Shown in pieces: positions 26,700 through 37,900 of a DNA stretch of 64,000 bases; within the stretch, counting starts at the first letter, position 1; each line of letters starts with the position of its first letter. The notes beneath the pieces were generated by a model, which saw nothing but the letters and a program-made list of their open reading frames with translations, was not told where the DNA came from and made no database searches. Made by a program: the position numbers and the translations under genes. Where the stretch lies: NCBI GenBank assembly GCA_029216955.1, contig JANAVB010005598.1, forward strand, positions 1,375,327 through 1,439,326, read 5' to 3'. The DNA is from Iris pallida. Taxonomy: Eukaryota > Streptophyta > Magnoliopsida > Asparagales > Iridaceae.

Positions 26700-27097
26700 T
26701 TTCTGCTTGAAGTTCTGGCTCAAGGAACCAGAACTAGGGCCGAACTCTGCCCCACCCAGAGTTCGGGCCGAGTTCGGTGTCCTTGTTCCAGAACCCCAGA
26801 TCATTCTCAGTCGTCCATCTTTTCTTCATCCGGTGGCCCATATTTCACCCGACCAGCCGACCAAAGGGACATAAATTCGAAAATATGTCTCTCTCTCTCT
26901 CTCCTCTATTGTCTTCTTCCTCCATCTCCACTTATATTTTCTTCAAAACACTAACCCTAGAAGGCTCCAATCCTTAGAAAATTTCTCTCCAAACTCAAGG
27001 AAGTCATTCTTGGAGTTATTCTCCTCCATCTTAGATCTCTTTTAAGGTATATCTCTCCCTTTCTCTTCACATCTCAATTTTTTTCATCGCTCCTAGG
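26700..27097 (+). other. Spacer before the extra ORF with palindromes and a possible intron
   Basis: It contains an imperfect pair of the LTR palindrome (CAGAGTTCGGGCCGAGTTC near 26757). A (CT)n run lies at 26886-26902. Around 27045-27096 the sequence reads like a short plant intron: TTTTAAG followed by GTATATCTC, a T-rich tract and TCGCTCCTAG just before the extra ORF. Splicing is inferred only from these signals. Confidence 0.5.
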
Positions 27098-28396
27098 TTG
27101 ATTGGTAGGGGTAAAAGACCAAGGAGAAGTATTGGTGAATCCTCTACTAATCCTAACCCAAACCCTCAACCTAATCCTCCACCACAACCTATTCCTCATC
27201 CTCCTCCTAACTTGGTGCACCCTCTTTTTAATCCATCTCCACCCATCAATGCCGACACATACGATGACCGTCTTTTTGTGTCCTTAGATGCGTCCAACGC
27301 ATGGTTCGCCGACTTCCGTCATCATCGTGTCTTTGCGGGACACCCTACTAAATTTATGGTGTTTTCCAATTTTCTTTCTAATTTTCGTGACTTATGTCTT
27401 GATGAGCTTGTTGCAACTCGTGAACCGATATATGTGAATGCCATACAAATATTTTATTGCAACATGACTTATGACCGCACACGCATCTATTCACGTGTCG
27501 TCGGTGTAGACATATCTTTTGATGATTTTGAGTTAGCCGACCTACTTGGTTTGCCCGAACCAAATACTTGGGAACGGCTTGATGATGCTCGGGACTTTGT
27601 TTTTCCCGAAAAGACCACGTTGGAGAGTTTCAAGGGTGATCTTTGTTCTCCAAATCCTTCCCCTCGAAAACTTATGGCTAAACATCTCAATAATCATTTC
27701 TATGAACTTCATCGAATTATATTTTCTTCGGTCTTACCAAAAGCTGGATCAACAGATGAAGTTACTTACTTCGAGATTACTGCTCTCTTCTTTCTTCACT
27801 TTTGCGTCCCCTTCAACTTCCCTCGCACGATGATGGATTGGATGATTCGTGCTAGGCCTAAACCAAAATTATTGGTTTATTCCATGTATCTTCCTTTGAT
27901 CTTTCGTGCCTTCTATATTCCATTGGATCAGTGTCAGTCTTTGCCCTCTCCTGCCTTTCTGACTAAGGCAAGGAGAACTGTTGCTGCTATCGCCTCTTCT
28001 GAGTCCGATGATGCTGAGGAGCCTGACTCTCCTGCACCCTTTGCTGCTCCTGATTCACCTGCTCCGAGTCCACTGCTACACTGGACTCTCTTCAGACCAT
28101 GCTTCGCGATCACTTCCATTTGGAGGACGAGCGCTGGGCCGAGATAGATGATCGCTGGACGCAGATGGACTACCGTACTACTCTACAGATGAGTGCGCTC
28201 AGCAACTCCATTCATGACATTTAGTACTCCATGGCCTCCCATCCGACAATTTTGATTTCGATGATGCGTGATCCGTCTCGCGACGGTTATCGCATTGACG
28301 ATTCGTGGGTTCGTCGCTATCTTGATACGACTTCTGCTTTTGTGGATCCCCGTCGTACCAGTTTTGATGGTACGGGGCCTTCACATGCTCCTTGAT
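27098..28396 (+). pseudogene. Extra 3' ORF of Copia-1, putative plant transposon protein domain
   Basis: A 349-residue open frame in the position of the Sirevirus env-like gene. It opens with a basic GRGKRPRRS and a Pro/Asn-rich tract, then a globular part with YVNAIQIFYCNMTYD, SRVVGVDISFDDFELADLLG and FFLHFCVPFNFP. This arrangement resembles the putative plant transposon protein domain (Transposase_32-like), and I see no clear envelope features. An acidic/Pro-Ala tail follows. A frameshift near 28065 is followed by an open frame with LRDHFHLEDERWAEIDDRWT and a stop near 28224. The frame has no ATG at its start (TTG at 27098) and sits directly after a good 3' splice site, so expression from a spliced subgenomic RNA is possible. 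What the protein does is not known. Confidence 0.65.
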
Positions 28397-28596
28397 GGAT
28401 ATGGCTATTGTACTGCTACTGATGATTAGGACTATGTTTATTTTGGCACTATATTTCTTTTGCTTATGTCTTTATGTTTTTAAACTCTATGGCTCTGTTT
28501 GCTATTAGTTCGCACTACTACTTGCATGATTCTCTTTCATTATGGAGTTGGACGTTTTTATTTCTATATTTTTTAGTCTCCATTTTTGCTTATTGT

Positions 28597-28818
28597 CAAA
28601 AGGGAGAGAACCATTGATATTTGTCTTATGACCATTGCTATATGTATTAGCACTATACATTGTGTATCCTTGGATATGTATATTTGGATGAGTATTTACA
28701 GGAAATAATGTTTATGGGGGAGTACGATTACTCAAGTATGGGGGAGCTATAATGTGTCCAGGTATGAATATTGGACATACAAATATCATGTTTTGTTAAT
28801 TATCAAAATGGGGGAGAT
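28597..28818 (+). other. Multiple polypurine tracts of Copia-1
   Basis: The functional tract AAAATGGGGGAGAT lies at 28806-28818 against the 3' LTR. Three more copies lie upstream: AAAAGGGAGAGAA (28599), ATGGGGGAGT (28714) and ATGGGGGAGC (28738). Repeated polypurine tracts before the 3' LTR are a recognised Sirevirus trait. The real tract primes plus-strand synthesis; the role of the extras is unclear. Confidence 0.8.
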
Positions 28819-29781
28819 TGTTGACCCAAACCGGATCACAGTCAACCTAATCTTGAAAATTAACAAATCAATATTTTTCATAGTCAAATTTGACACATCG
28901 AACTCAAAATCAATCTACTCAGCTCATTGGTTCAAGATTACAGCTGCTTGAAGTTTTACTATTTTGTGTATACTGGAGTCTGTATTTTTTATTGTTCTTG
29001 AGTATAGGATGATGTACGTTGGGTCACACTGAGCAACTTTGGGCTAGCCATAGCTTTATAGGTTTACTTAGCCCAAATCCAAATCAACCCAGGCATCAAA
29101 AGTCCACAAAGAATATTCTGTCCATAGAAGACAGAGTTCGGGCCGAACTCTGCCTCACACAGAGTTCGGGCCGAACTCGGTCCCCTAAAATTCAGGATGC
29201 TAATTTTTAGGTCTTGATCACTGCTAGTTGTCCAACGGCCAAAAATTTGAATTATTTATACCGAATTCTGCCTACCCCGAACCCTATAAATAGGCCTTGG
29301 TTTCTCTTATTTAAAATTATCCACTCTTCTCTTCTTCTTCTCTTACATAGTCTATATATTCAAGAGCCTTACCTTCCCATCGACTTAGCATTCAAACTTC
29401 CCAACTGTCCAAGTTGTTCGGTACGATCCAGCTAGAAGTTTGAAGTGCAAGAAGTTGTAAGTCACTTGGAAAAGTCTAAGTTTCGCCAAAGCGATCATTG
29501 AAAGAAGTTTGGCGTGCTCTTCTGTGAAAAGGCACGTGGTTGTAACCCTATTTCACAAATAGTGAATTTCAATCCTGAGCTAGAGTTCTCAGGCCTGTAC
29601 TAGTCCTCCACGAGAAAAACCAAGTTAAAAATCTTGTTGTGTTTGTGCTTGCTCTCTACTCTTTATTTTCACATTTATTTTACTCTGATTATTTAGTTGG
29701 TGAAGAGAGTTTAATTTTTAATTGATCATTTTTGATATAAACTATATTCACCCCCCTCTAGATTTGCCAACTTGTACTTCA
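28819..29781 (+). repeat. Copia-1 3' LTR
   Basis: 963 bp, from TGTTGACCC to TTGTACTTCA, followed by the GACAC duplication. It is 39 bp shorter than the 5' LTR: one 28-bp palindrome unit and 11 bp near 29270 are missing. The TATA box is at 29285. Confidence 0.93.
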
Positions 29782-29786
29782 GACAC

Positions 29787-29902
29787 GTGATTTTCCGACA
29801 AACCATTTTCGTCGCTGATATGTCGCTATTTGGCTTTAGCGACGAAAAAATGACTTTTAGCGACAGATTTTGCCGTCGCTAAAAGCCTATTTTTTTATAG
29901 TG
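29787..29902. repeat. CACTA-2 right subterminal repeats and terminal inverted repeat
   Basis: The resumed subterminal motifs (TTTAGCGACGAAAAAATGAC, CCGTCGCTAAAAG) lead to the terminal repeat, whose reverse complement is CACTATAAAAAAATAGGC. It ends at 29902, followed by the GGT duplication. Confidence 0.88.
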
Positions 29903-29905
29903 GGT

Positions 29906-32764
29906 GGTGATTGGGTGAGTGCTAAGAATTGGCTAGGTGGAAGCCATCCAATAGTTACCCTTTTGTCCTTCCTATCTATTTAATCTCTCTCTCTCTCCCT
30001 CCTCACTATTGTAACCTTCTCTTATCTACCCTCTCATTCTTGAGTTGTCCTAGAAGTGAACTCCAAGCTTGGAGTTGGCATTAAGGTTGCAGTTGTGGTT
30101 GTGGTCTCTAGACCCGCCTTGGAGGAGGAATAGAAGACCTAAAGCTAAGAAGAATCAATTTGAAGCAAGTACATCTTGATTTTAGAATAAATAGATTTTT
30201 CTTGTATTTTGCTTCCTTTACTGTGGTTGCTCATTCTTATTTCATTCTTGTTGTTTTCCTCATGATTTTTAGTAGGTAATATTCATTAAATATGGATTTT
30301 GTTGTGACTTAGCTTTGATTTTACATTGAGTGATTAATCCTAGGATACTAGGGATAAATCCATGGTTGGGTGTTGCTACTGAGGGTATTTATGTTTATAA
30401 ATGTTACAGAAACTGTAATCTAGCTGTCTTTAGCTTTGAGAATCGATTTGGTGTGATTGGTAAAGTTTGGAGGCTTAAACTTAGATTTCCCGAGCTGCAA
30501 TCTGTACTATATCAGTCTAGATAGTATACCCCTAGTAAACCATCGACTATATATGTACCACCGGTATACTACTGATAGAATATGGAAACAACCTAGTTTT
30601 CCAACAATTCAGGTATTGTTCTGTGAGACAGAAAAGTATACAAACGGTATGTCACTGGTTGTTGAATCTTCAGGACTAATCCTGATTTTGTGTGCTTTCA
30701 TCGCAAGGGCACTTAGCTTTCCCGAAAATGTTTTCTAGTGCCTACCTATTGTCCCTTAGCCCTAGTATCCGAAAGTTGAGTAGCTTTTGAGGGCTCTACC
30801 TTCGAACCCCTACGAGGGGCACTATCACATCGACCTCCTTCCACTGACCGGGCAGTGGAACCCTCGTCATCCTGCTATAGAGTGATAAGAATTAATTGAT
30901 TGGTAAAACCCACAGAATAACCAATAATCTTTGCATGCTCTTGTAGACCCTACTTTTAGTTCAGTTAGAGCCATTATTAGTCATGTATCCTGATTTTCTA
31001 ATTTAGGTTAAAACTCTTGATTCGGTGAGATTCTTCATATTCAGATTTATATTTCTTGAATTATAACAATGAATAATTATAGATTTTAATTTGTATAGAT
31101 ACGCTAGAGGGTCTAGTTATAAGAGAGGTAGGTATGCTATAGGTAGTATCCGAACCCCAAGTAGTGATATATGAAGAACTTTGTGGTTGTGATAATTATT
31201 GATGAGATGAATACTTGATGGATCGGTTCCTGGTTTACCTATGTTCCTGACATGTCTACATTGTATTCGTGTTATTCATTACCAGGATACCCTTTGAGGT
31301 AGTACTCCAAGTATTGTACTGAGGTACTCATGTTTACTTATTACACTACGATGCCATATTCTTGTCCTAGTTATTATATATTATACTGATATGGATATAC
31401 CTGTAGTTAGTTAGTATTCATAGGCTCATAGCATGGATTAGGAATAGGATTGTATATTGGTTGTTGTAGTTATGCTCAGAATTAATCTAGGTTGGAACCT
31501 TTGGAAACCAATTAGGATTTACATACAGCATATATGTACTCCGGTACGACATTTAGGATGGATTGTCATCTGTCCATGACACGGTTTCTGCAAAAAATGG
31601 TAGGGTTAATTAACTAATTAAAATCCATAGATTATTGGGAGGGAATTGATCCTGATTACAATTTTTCTTACTGGTCAGTCCGTAGATACTGTAGCATATC
31701 CTTATATTTTTGGAGCATATTATATGTTATATTCATAGTACCAAGCTAATGTCTGCCCTATAAGAGCACTGGAACTGTTATATTATATCCATATCACCGA
31801 CCTGGTGGCTACCTTGTAAGCTTACCAAGCACTATTACTTAGTATTATTATTATTTTTTGCGCCTTGGCTAGTCATGTTTAGGCAATGCATGATTGGCGA
31901 ATCCTTATATTACATATTAACTAGGATAACCCAGATATTAATATAGCAAGCCGCGTAGGACTTTGATTGACCACTCCAGTAAATCACTTGTATTGTGTCA
32001 TATTGTCTCTAGTAGACCTTAGGACATATTTTGTCTCGACGTAGTGGTTCACATCTTCTCTTTATTTGGTGTAGGGGTGATTACTAATTTGAAGATATAT
32101 TACGAATCCTGGTCTACGTTGCAAACTACTATTATTGTATACTGATTTATTGAGTGCTTTTCATGTATTATTCTCTCGTGTCCTTCTTGTGGTACTTTTT
32201 TATTTGGGGTTGACTCCATTGGTTTTGCATGGCCAGGTATCTTTGCACTAGAGGTTCTACATGTTCTTCTACGGATAGTCGTGCTCGGAGGACTGCAGCA
32301 CCAGATCGCGAGTGGATTATTTCTTTATCTTCTACTTGCACATTATGTATTACATTTGTAGTGTTTAGCCTAGGGCAAATGTATATCCTTTGTATTCGGG
32401 AGCATGTTCTCGCCATCGTTTGACATGATTGTATATTCTAGATTGCTGCTAGTTATAAGGTCATGTACTGTAGTTGATACTATATTAGTATTATGTTTTC
32501 TCATACTAGCTTCATGATTATGTACGTCTCAGTGTTTGGGATATATTACAACTTTTTTTTATATGTGATAGCCCTTGTTATTTTTTCTTATATGGATTGA
32601 GATATAAGATTTGTCAAACCCTAGGATGACGTTAGTGGATAGATTGGTCCCCCACTTGTCTCTAGACAGTCGTAACCACTATACATGGTACCGAGTACTT
32701 CGTATAGCATAAATGGCCTACATCTGGCCCTACTCTCTAGTATTCTAATTTTGGGGGCATGACA
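29906..32764 (+). repeat. LTR-like block (plus orientation), interrupted by CACTA-2
   Basis: The right edge reads AATTTTGGGGGCATGACA. Its reverse complement TGTCATGCCCCC resembles the LTR edge at 63760 (TGTAACGCCCC), including a shared ATACGAAGTA phrase further in. Joined to 13840-13902 across CACTA-2, the left part reads like a core promoter with TATTTAATCTCTCTC (29977-29995), followed by transcript-like sequence and several splice-like signals. No coding domain is found. It points the opposite way to the 9185-13840 block, so the two are probably different insertions. The start is not resolved and the 5 bases after 32764 do not match the bases before 9185. Confidence 0.5.
30775..30878 (+). 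other. GC-rich module, copy A
   Basis: A block containing TTCGAACCCCTACGAGGGGC, then ATCGACCTCCTTCC and ACTGACCGGGCAGTGGAACCC, with self-complementary parts (CCCCTACGAGGGG; CCACTG...CAGTGG). It aligns over about 90 bp with 46322-46412 in the Copia-2 LTR, though the flanking sequence is unrelated. It may be a shared cis-element or a fragment of a small mobile sequence. Confidence 0.65.
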
Positions 32765-32889
32765 AGGGATATCACTAATATTTTTTGGTACAACACTTTC
32801 TTGGCTAAACATATCATTATTTATGGATAAAACATGTTATTTATACACCCACAAACAAAAATAAATTTACATAATAATCTAAAACAGTC

Positions 32890-32934
<45 letters not shown>

Positions 32935-33024
32935 ACCATCAAAACTTCGAAGTCATACAACAAAATAAAATTATTTACGGTTGTGTTTTTTTGGTAGAAG
33001 AAATTTTGTGTACATCAGATTATG

Positions 33025-33065
<41 letters not shown>

Positions 33066-34912
33066 TTTTTGAAAATGTTGTCATAAAAGTAGGCTCCTTT
33101 TCTAGTTTTTATTTTTGTGTATTGATATTTTTTTATTGTTTCCTTAAACGATCAGTTTGATTTTTGTTGTGTTTTTTTTGTTTTTTTTGTTTATGAATTA
33201 GGAGATCAAAAAGGGACGAATGAGAATTTTCATGGCTGTGAATTATATGGGGAAAGGATGTCAAAGTTGAGAAGTAGAGCTCGACAAGCTCGGTTGCAAT
33301 CAAAGATGCTCGACGACCTCCAAACATAGCCACATCAGGAGTAGGAGGAGTAGGCAGATAAATGGGCTTCCCGGTCGCTACAAAAAGGAAAGGTGAGAGG
33401 ACGGGAGGGGTCGTGGCATGAATGCAGTAGAAAAGGGACCAACGGTAGCGAGCAATCTGGTTATGTTGACAGTTGGCGGTATGGGGAGAGGCGGCGGAGG
33501 GATCGGGTTGGTAGATTTCGACTCTCATCAACCTGATGAGGTCCTTAGAGGAGCGACTATTAGTGGTTGGGGATTCAGTGTTGCACACGCAACGTGTATG
33601 CGCTGGTAACTACTATTATTTTTATCGAAAATTATATGCAAAGCATTAAAATTAAGAGAGATTATGTTGAAAGCAAATAGTTTTCTAAAATTGTAAAATG
33701 AGAATTAAAAAACCAAATGGAAAGGCGTTTTCCAAACAAACGTCCAAAGATAGACGTTCCTCTTGAAACACTTAGATTAACCAATAAAAACGGGCTTACC
33801 GGTGTTTGTTTTTGCTAAATTCCATGGCCGATCTCAAAAATTTCTGCTTTTCCGAATGAGAAATTGGAAGACTAACAAATAAAAAATAGGAGATCAACAA
33901 AAATGTCCTACCATAGACGTTTCTCTTCTCTCTTCCAAACTCCACCCCTCCCAAATTTATAAGCCCCTAACGTACATGATCATTGGTTGGTATTCAATGG
34001 TCAAAATTAAACGCATAAAAATGACCAACAGATGGAGATTTTTTTGCCAATAAACGTCAAATGGATGGACTTTTTGCTGCCCAAAAAATGCCCCTATTGG
34101 ATGAAATTTTTTCCTGATCCTATTTTTTTGAGATTCAAGAAAAACGTCCTACAGTTCAGTGTTTTGATTCTCATTCTGCAACTTTCCTAAACTTTGTGCT
34201 CTCTGCACAATTTAGCCAAAAAAAAATGTTGTATTTTTGTTCAAGTAATCCTAAGAAGGGATCCAAGAGAACTTGATACAGGTGAAAATAGTTTGTTTTA
34301 AAACTAATTTTGTTTGGAAAAAATTGATTGAAAAAGGAAATGATCCGGCCCATTAAGTCTAGCCCAGATCAACCATAATAACCGAACCGAAATTTCTAAT
34401 GCGGTTCGGTTTTGAAATTTTGTGGTTCGTTTCTCCTCTGGATACAGTTAGTTTGGTTTTGAATTTTTGCGGATTCCGTTGAAACCGAATGCTCACCCCT
34501 GGATTATAGTTCCGCCAGACATGGCATGATGAAGTAAAGACGCGCTGCACATGTTTTGGTGTTTTCTAGTGTATTTGAGAGTTTTCGGATTGTGTTTGTG
34601 TCCTATACGTGTTCGACACAATACGGTAAAAGAAGAACCATTGAATCATTCCCAAATATTAAGATAAAATATGCAGCTTTGCTAACGATAAATTTTCCTT
34701 TTTCATTAGGTAAAAGACAAACAACACCAATAATAGTCCCACGGGATACTGCAAACAATCTAAAGATAATCAAGTAAAATCTATACTGTTAGTACTACAC
34801 TACACATTATGCCACTGGACTTAATTCTTCGGTCCAGTGGGAAGTTTTATAGGCTTATGGTTGGTGCAAAGTAATATATTCGACAGCCATACTCTTCTTG
34901 GTTCCTGCCTAC
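32765..34912. other. Intergenic region downstream of the ORMDL gene
   Basis: (CT)n arrays lie at 32892-32932 and 33026-33062. A GC-richer patch at 33270-33600 opens a 151-codon frame on the minus strand (33588-33133) with no recognisable domain; its Lys/Gln-rich tail is translated poly-A/T. At 34360-34497 is a one-ended remnant of a hAT-like repeat (GCGGTTCGGTTTTG ... ATGCTCACCCCT). The 33720-34100 stretch has repeated AACGTC-type words but no clear element. The last 100 bp or so probably hold the ORMDL 3' untranslated region. Confidence 0.5.
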
Positions 34913-37900
34913 TCATTGGCCACCATTGATTCCGAAGATGCGTATCTTGTGCATGTTCGGGAACTTAGCAACAACCAGCACAATAACTGCGACCGTGTTG
35001 AAGAAAAGCATCGGCTGTAGGTAGTCAGTTGTGTGTGAAGCTATTAGGTACCTGACACATGAAAATGAGAGGGAAATTATGAGCAGAAACTTGAAACATA
35101 GAAACCATCTTAACCAAGGTCAAGTATTAGTATCAATCAAGGTTTGCATTATCGGTATCGGAATCTGACCCTTCCTATCATTATCAGGATCGGCCATATC
35201 AGCGGTTTCGGATCGTGAGTATCGGAATTTTTGGTATCGGAAAAAAAATAATTATTAATAAATTATTAACATTTTATAACAAACATATTTTATAGATTTA
35301 TGCATACTTTTACAACCTTGTTATGCATTTACACCCTTGTTGATTGTTTTTTTTTTCCGTTCAATTTCTTTGCCGAATTGACTGGAAAAGAGACATCCAA
35401 TGTCGGTATTGGTCAGCATCGGACATTGGTCGATATCGGATTGCGACATGACAAACCTGTATCGGTCGTATCGTATCGAATCGATATCAGCCGTATCGTA
35501 TCGAATCGATGTCGGCCAATACTGCAAATTATCGTATAAATGTAACCAATCATGTCATGTCTACTTGACTTGGTTTTATTTTTTTCTTTCATATTTAGAA
35601 TACAAACGTATATATAACAATAGATGTCGAGCAAGTGCACATCATAACCCAGCGTCTATCAACACGTGCATTATGTGAAGTCAAAAGAAAGAAAATTGAT
35701 AAAGAATTTACGATCAACAAAATACAAACACCATACCACGAATCCTAAAATAAAAGTATCTGCCGGAGTTGTATACGAAGGATAGAGTTGTGGGTCAATA
35801 TAGTCTATGTTTAATCAGACATTGGGTATATATATGTAGGTCAAACTACTACTCAATTACTCCCAATGTTGTAGAGCATGGTTCACTTTGGGCCTAGTTC
35901 TCCACCAAAATAAATCTCCCAAGACACGAAACCTAATCCTAACTACCATCTCATCCTCTACACTTCATTCTAGTCATCAACCATCATTATTTCCCAAAAC
36001 CCTAACCCTACCCATCCCCAACAAGCTATAAGGTCTAGATGCATGTAGCCATATATCACTCATTTCTCGAGCGAGACCAGATCTTGACTTCATCTTGTTG
36101 CCTGCATCATTTGTCGAATCCCTGGCTCCCATTGGCCACATCTTTCTCGGCAACAACCTCGATTGACTGCGCGACTATTATTTTTGTTCTTGTTTAGTTG
36201 TGATGTAAAAGACAAGACAAGCAACAAAATAGAAATGAAAAAAAAAAGGAAGCAATTTACTGTCAAATTGAACACGCCAGTCATATGTACAACTTGAGCA
36301 AAATATTTGCAATATATTGTAGTATAACACTCATCGACGTTGCTGCTCTTATTGTCAACCTCTTGACTTTTACTCTATCGTGCGTCCAAGTGTGCCAGCC
36401 TCTTGGCTTTTGACTATTTCAGGCATCTTCATACACCGACCTCTACTCTTGACTCTGTCAACCTTTGTATTGACCATGCTAGTTCTACTATAATGTTTAC
36501 TTCTTCTAGTTTTCTTTCAATTTATACTTTATGTAACAAGCTTGACATGTTTTACATTCTTTGGCTTGAGGGAGAATGTTAGGTTTAGTGAATGAGCAAT
36601 AAAGTATTTAAGTCTATGTAGTATATGTTTAGTCCCACATTATATAGAATTGTATGAGGTAGGTTCTCTCCTCTATATATTATGTAAACAAACCACTGAA
36701 AGAAAGATATCCCAATTATTTCCAATGTACTCTTCTACACTATAATGTACTCTTCTACACTATCTACAAGGTTAAGACCAGGGTGCATAAGCACAATATC
36801 AGTATTGGTTTTGGAACTTTCCTTTAACTATCAGCTTCGTGGATTTTGGGCACTGCTGGTTTTGAATCTGTATGTTCTGGTAGTTTCGACGATTTTGGAA
36901 GTTTCAGTACTCTCAAATTCCAAACTGAAATTGTTCTGGACGATGCCTAAGAGCTTCGTTCGTTAAGACTATTAAGTATTCATGTACCCATTTCTCTTTC
37001 CACATGTAACTAGCCAAACTATAGCCCAAAATCCTTGAGAGATATAATATACAACATTGACTTTATTAGAATGATATGCATGCAATGTGTTTCTTGAGAA
37101 TTGGACTAGAGAAAGGATTTACATTAATGATGAACCAACAAGTTATCTCTCTATTACATAACGAAAACTCCTACATCAACTTCATAAAGTAGCCATCATC
37201 ATCAGTTAAAGGAAATCCACTAATTTCCTTGAAAATCGACCATCAACATCACATAGACTACACAGGACACGCACTGACACTGTCAAATTATATACTGAGA
37301 AGAATCTCACTTGAGGTGCAAGAGATCCTGCCTTCACCCTTAGTTCATGGAAGAGCCTAATTATCTCATCCACCCAGTTAGTTATGATAAGCTTTTATTC
37401 TAGGTCGAGAGTCTAATTAGGTGAAGTCATAGTACTAGGTTCAAATCCCTGTTGTACTCACTAAAATTAAGAAAAAGGATTGAGGACGAAGCCTTCAACA
37501 ACAATTAGTGCAACTTCGGAATGGAGCTACTTCACAATTTGTCACAAATATTCGCTGAATATTTGTCCCAACAATATCCGCACTTGCCCGTCCGAACAGA
37601 CGCACACCATATAAAGGGAAAAAGATTACACACCCCCAGACATCCTTGTGTGCACTATATTGGCTGAAGTATGGTAGAGTTCTTTAATTGGGGACAAGAA
37701 TTTATATACAGGGTATTGTTGAACTACAAAAGAAAACTAAGGCTACATAGGCCTGTCAATGGTAGACCGAAAATCCGTATCCGATCCGTATTCGAACCGA
37801 AAATATCCGAAATTTCGGATACGGATACGGATTCGGATATCATATCGGATATTTATCGGATATCGGATGCGGATACGGTAATTGTCATATCCGAACCAAT

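Larger units (their letters stand above)
19731..29781 (+). mobile_element. Copia-1, Sirevirus-type LTR retrotransposon
   Basis: A full-length Ty1/copia element: LTR, initiator-tRNA-Met primer site, long gag, protease, integrase, RT, RNase H, an extra downstream ORF, several polypurine tracts, LTR. The duplication GACAC flanks both ends (19726-19730 and 29782-29786). The order protease-integrase-RT marks copia. The Gag coiled coil, the extra ORF, repeated polypurine tracts and CG-rich LTR palindromes point to the Sirevirus lineage. About 35 substitutions separate the LTRs by eye over roughly 960 aligned bases, plus two deletions in the right LTR (about 28 and 11 bp). Stops and frameshifts in gag and pol, and a hAT MITE in RNase H, mean it is dead. 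Confidence 0.93.
13903..29902 (+). mobile_element. CACTA-2, complete-ended En/Spm-type transposon with nested Sirevirus
   Basis: The left end is CACTACCAAAATACAGGC at 13903. The right end reads ATTTTTTTATAGTG, finishing at 29902. Both are flanked by GGT (13900-13902 and 29903-29905), a perfect 3-bp target duplication as CACTA elements make. Subterminal GCGACGG motifs lie inside both ends. Without the 10-kb Copia-1 insertion and its 5-bp duplication the element is about 5.9 kb. It has one recognisable gene, a TNP2-type transposase (15045-18708). The second gene found in CACTA-1 is missing or reduced to scraps around 18800-18910. Its flanks join into one LTR-like sequence (about 13840-13902 plus 29906-32764). 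Confidence 0.92.

Noticed and set aside
33133..33588. 151-codon minus-strand ORF downstream of ORMDL
   Set aside because: No domain recognised, no clear splice or promoter context, and the C-terminal part is low-complexity Lys/Gln from a poly-T run. A real exon of an unknown gene cannot be excluded.
37395..37500. Possible tRNA-derived SINE with a box-B-like GGTTCAAATCC
   Set aside because: No convincing box A at the right distance, no defined 3' tail or target duplication.
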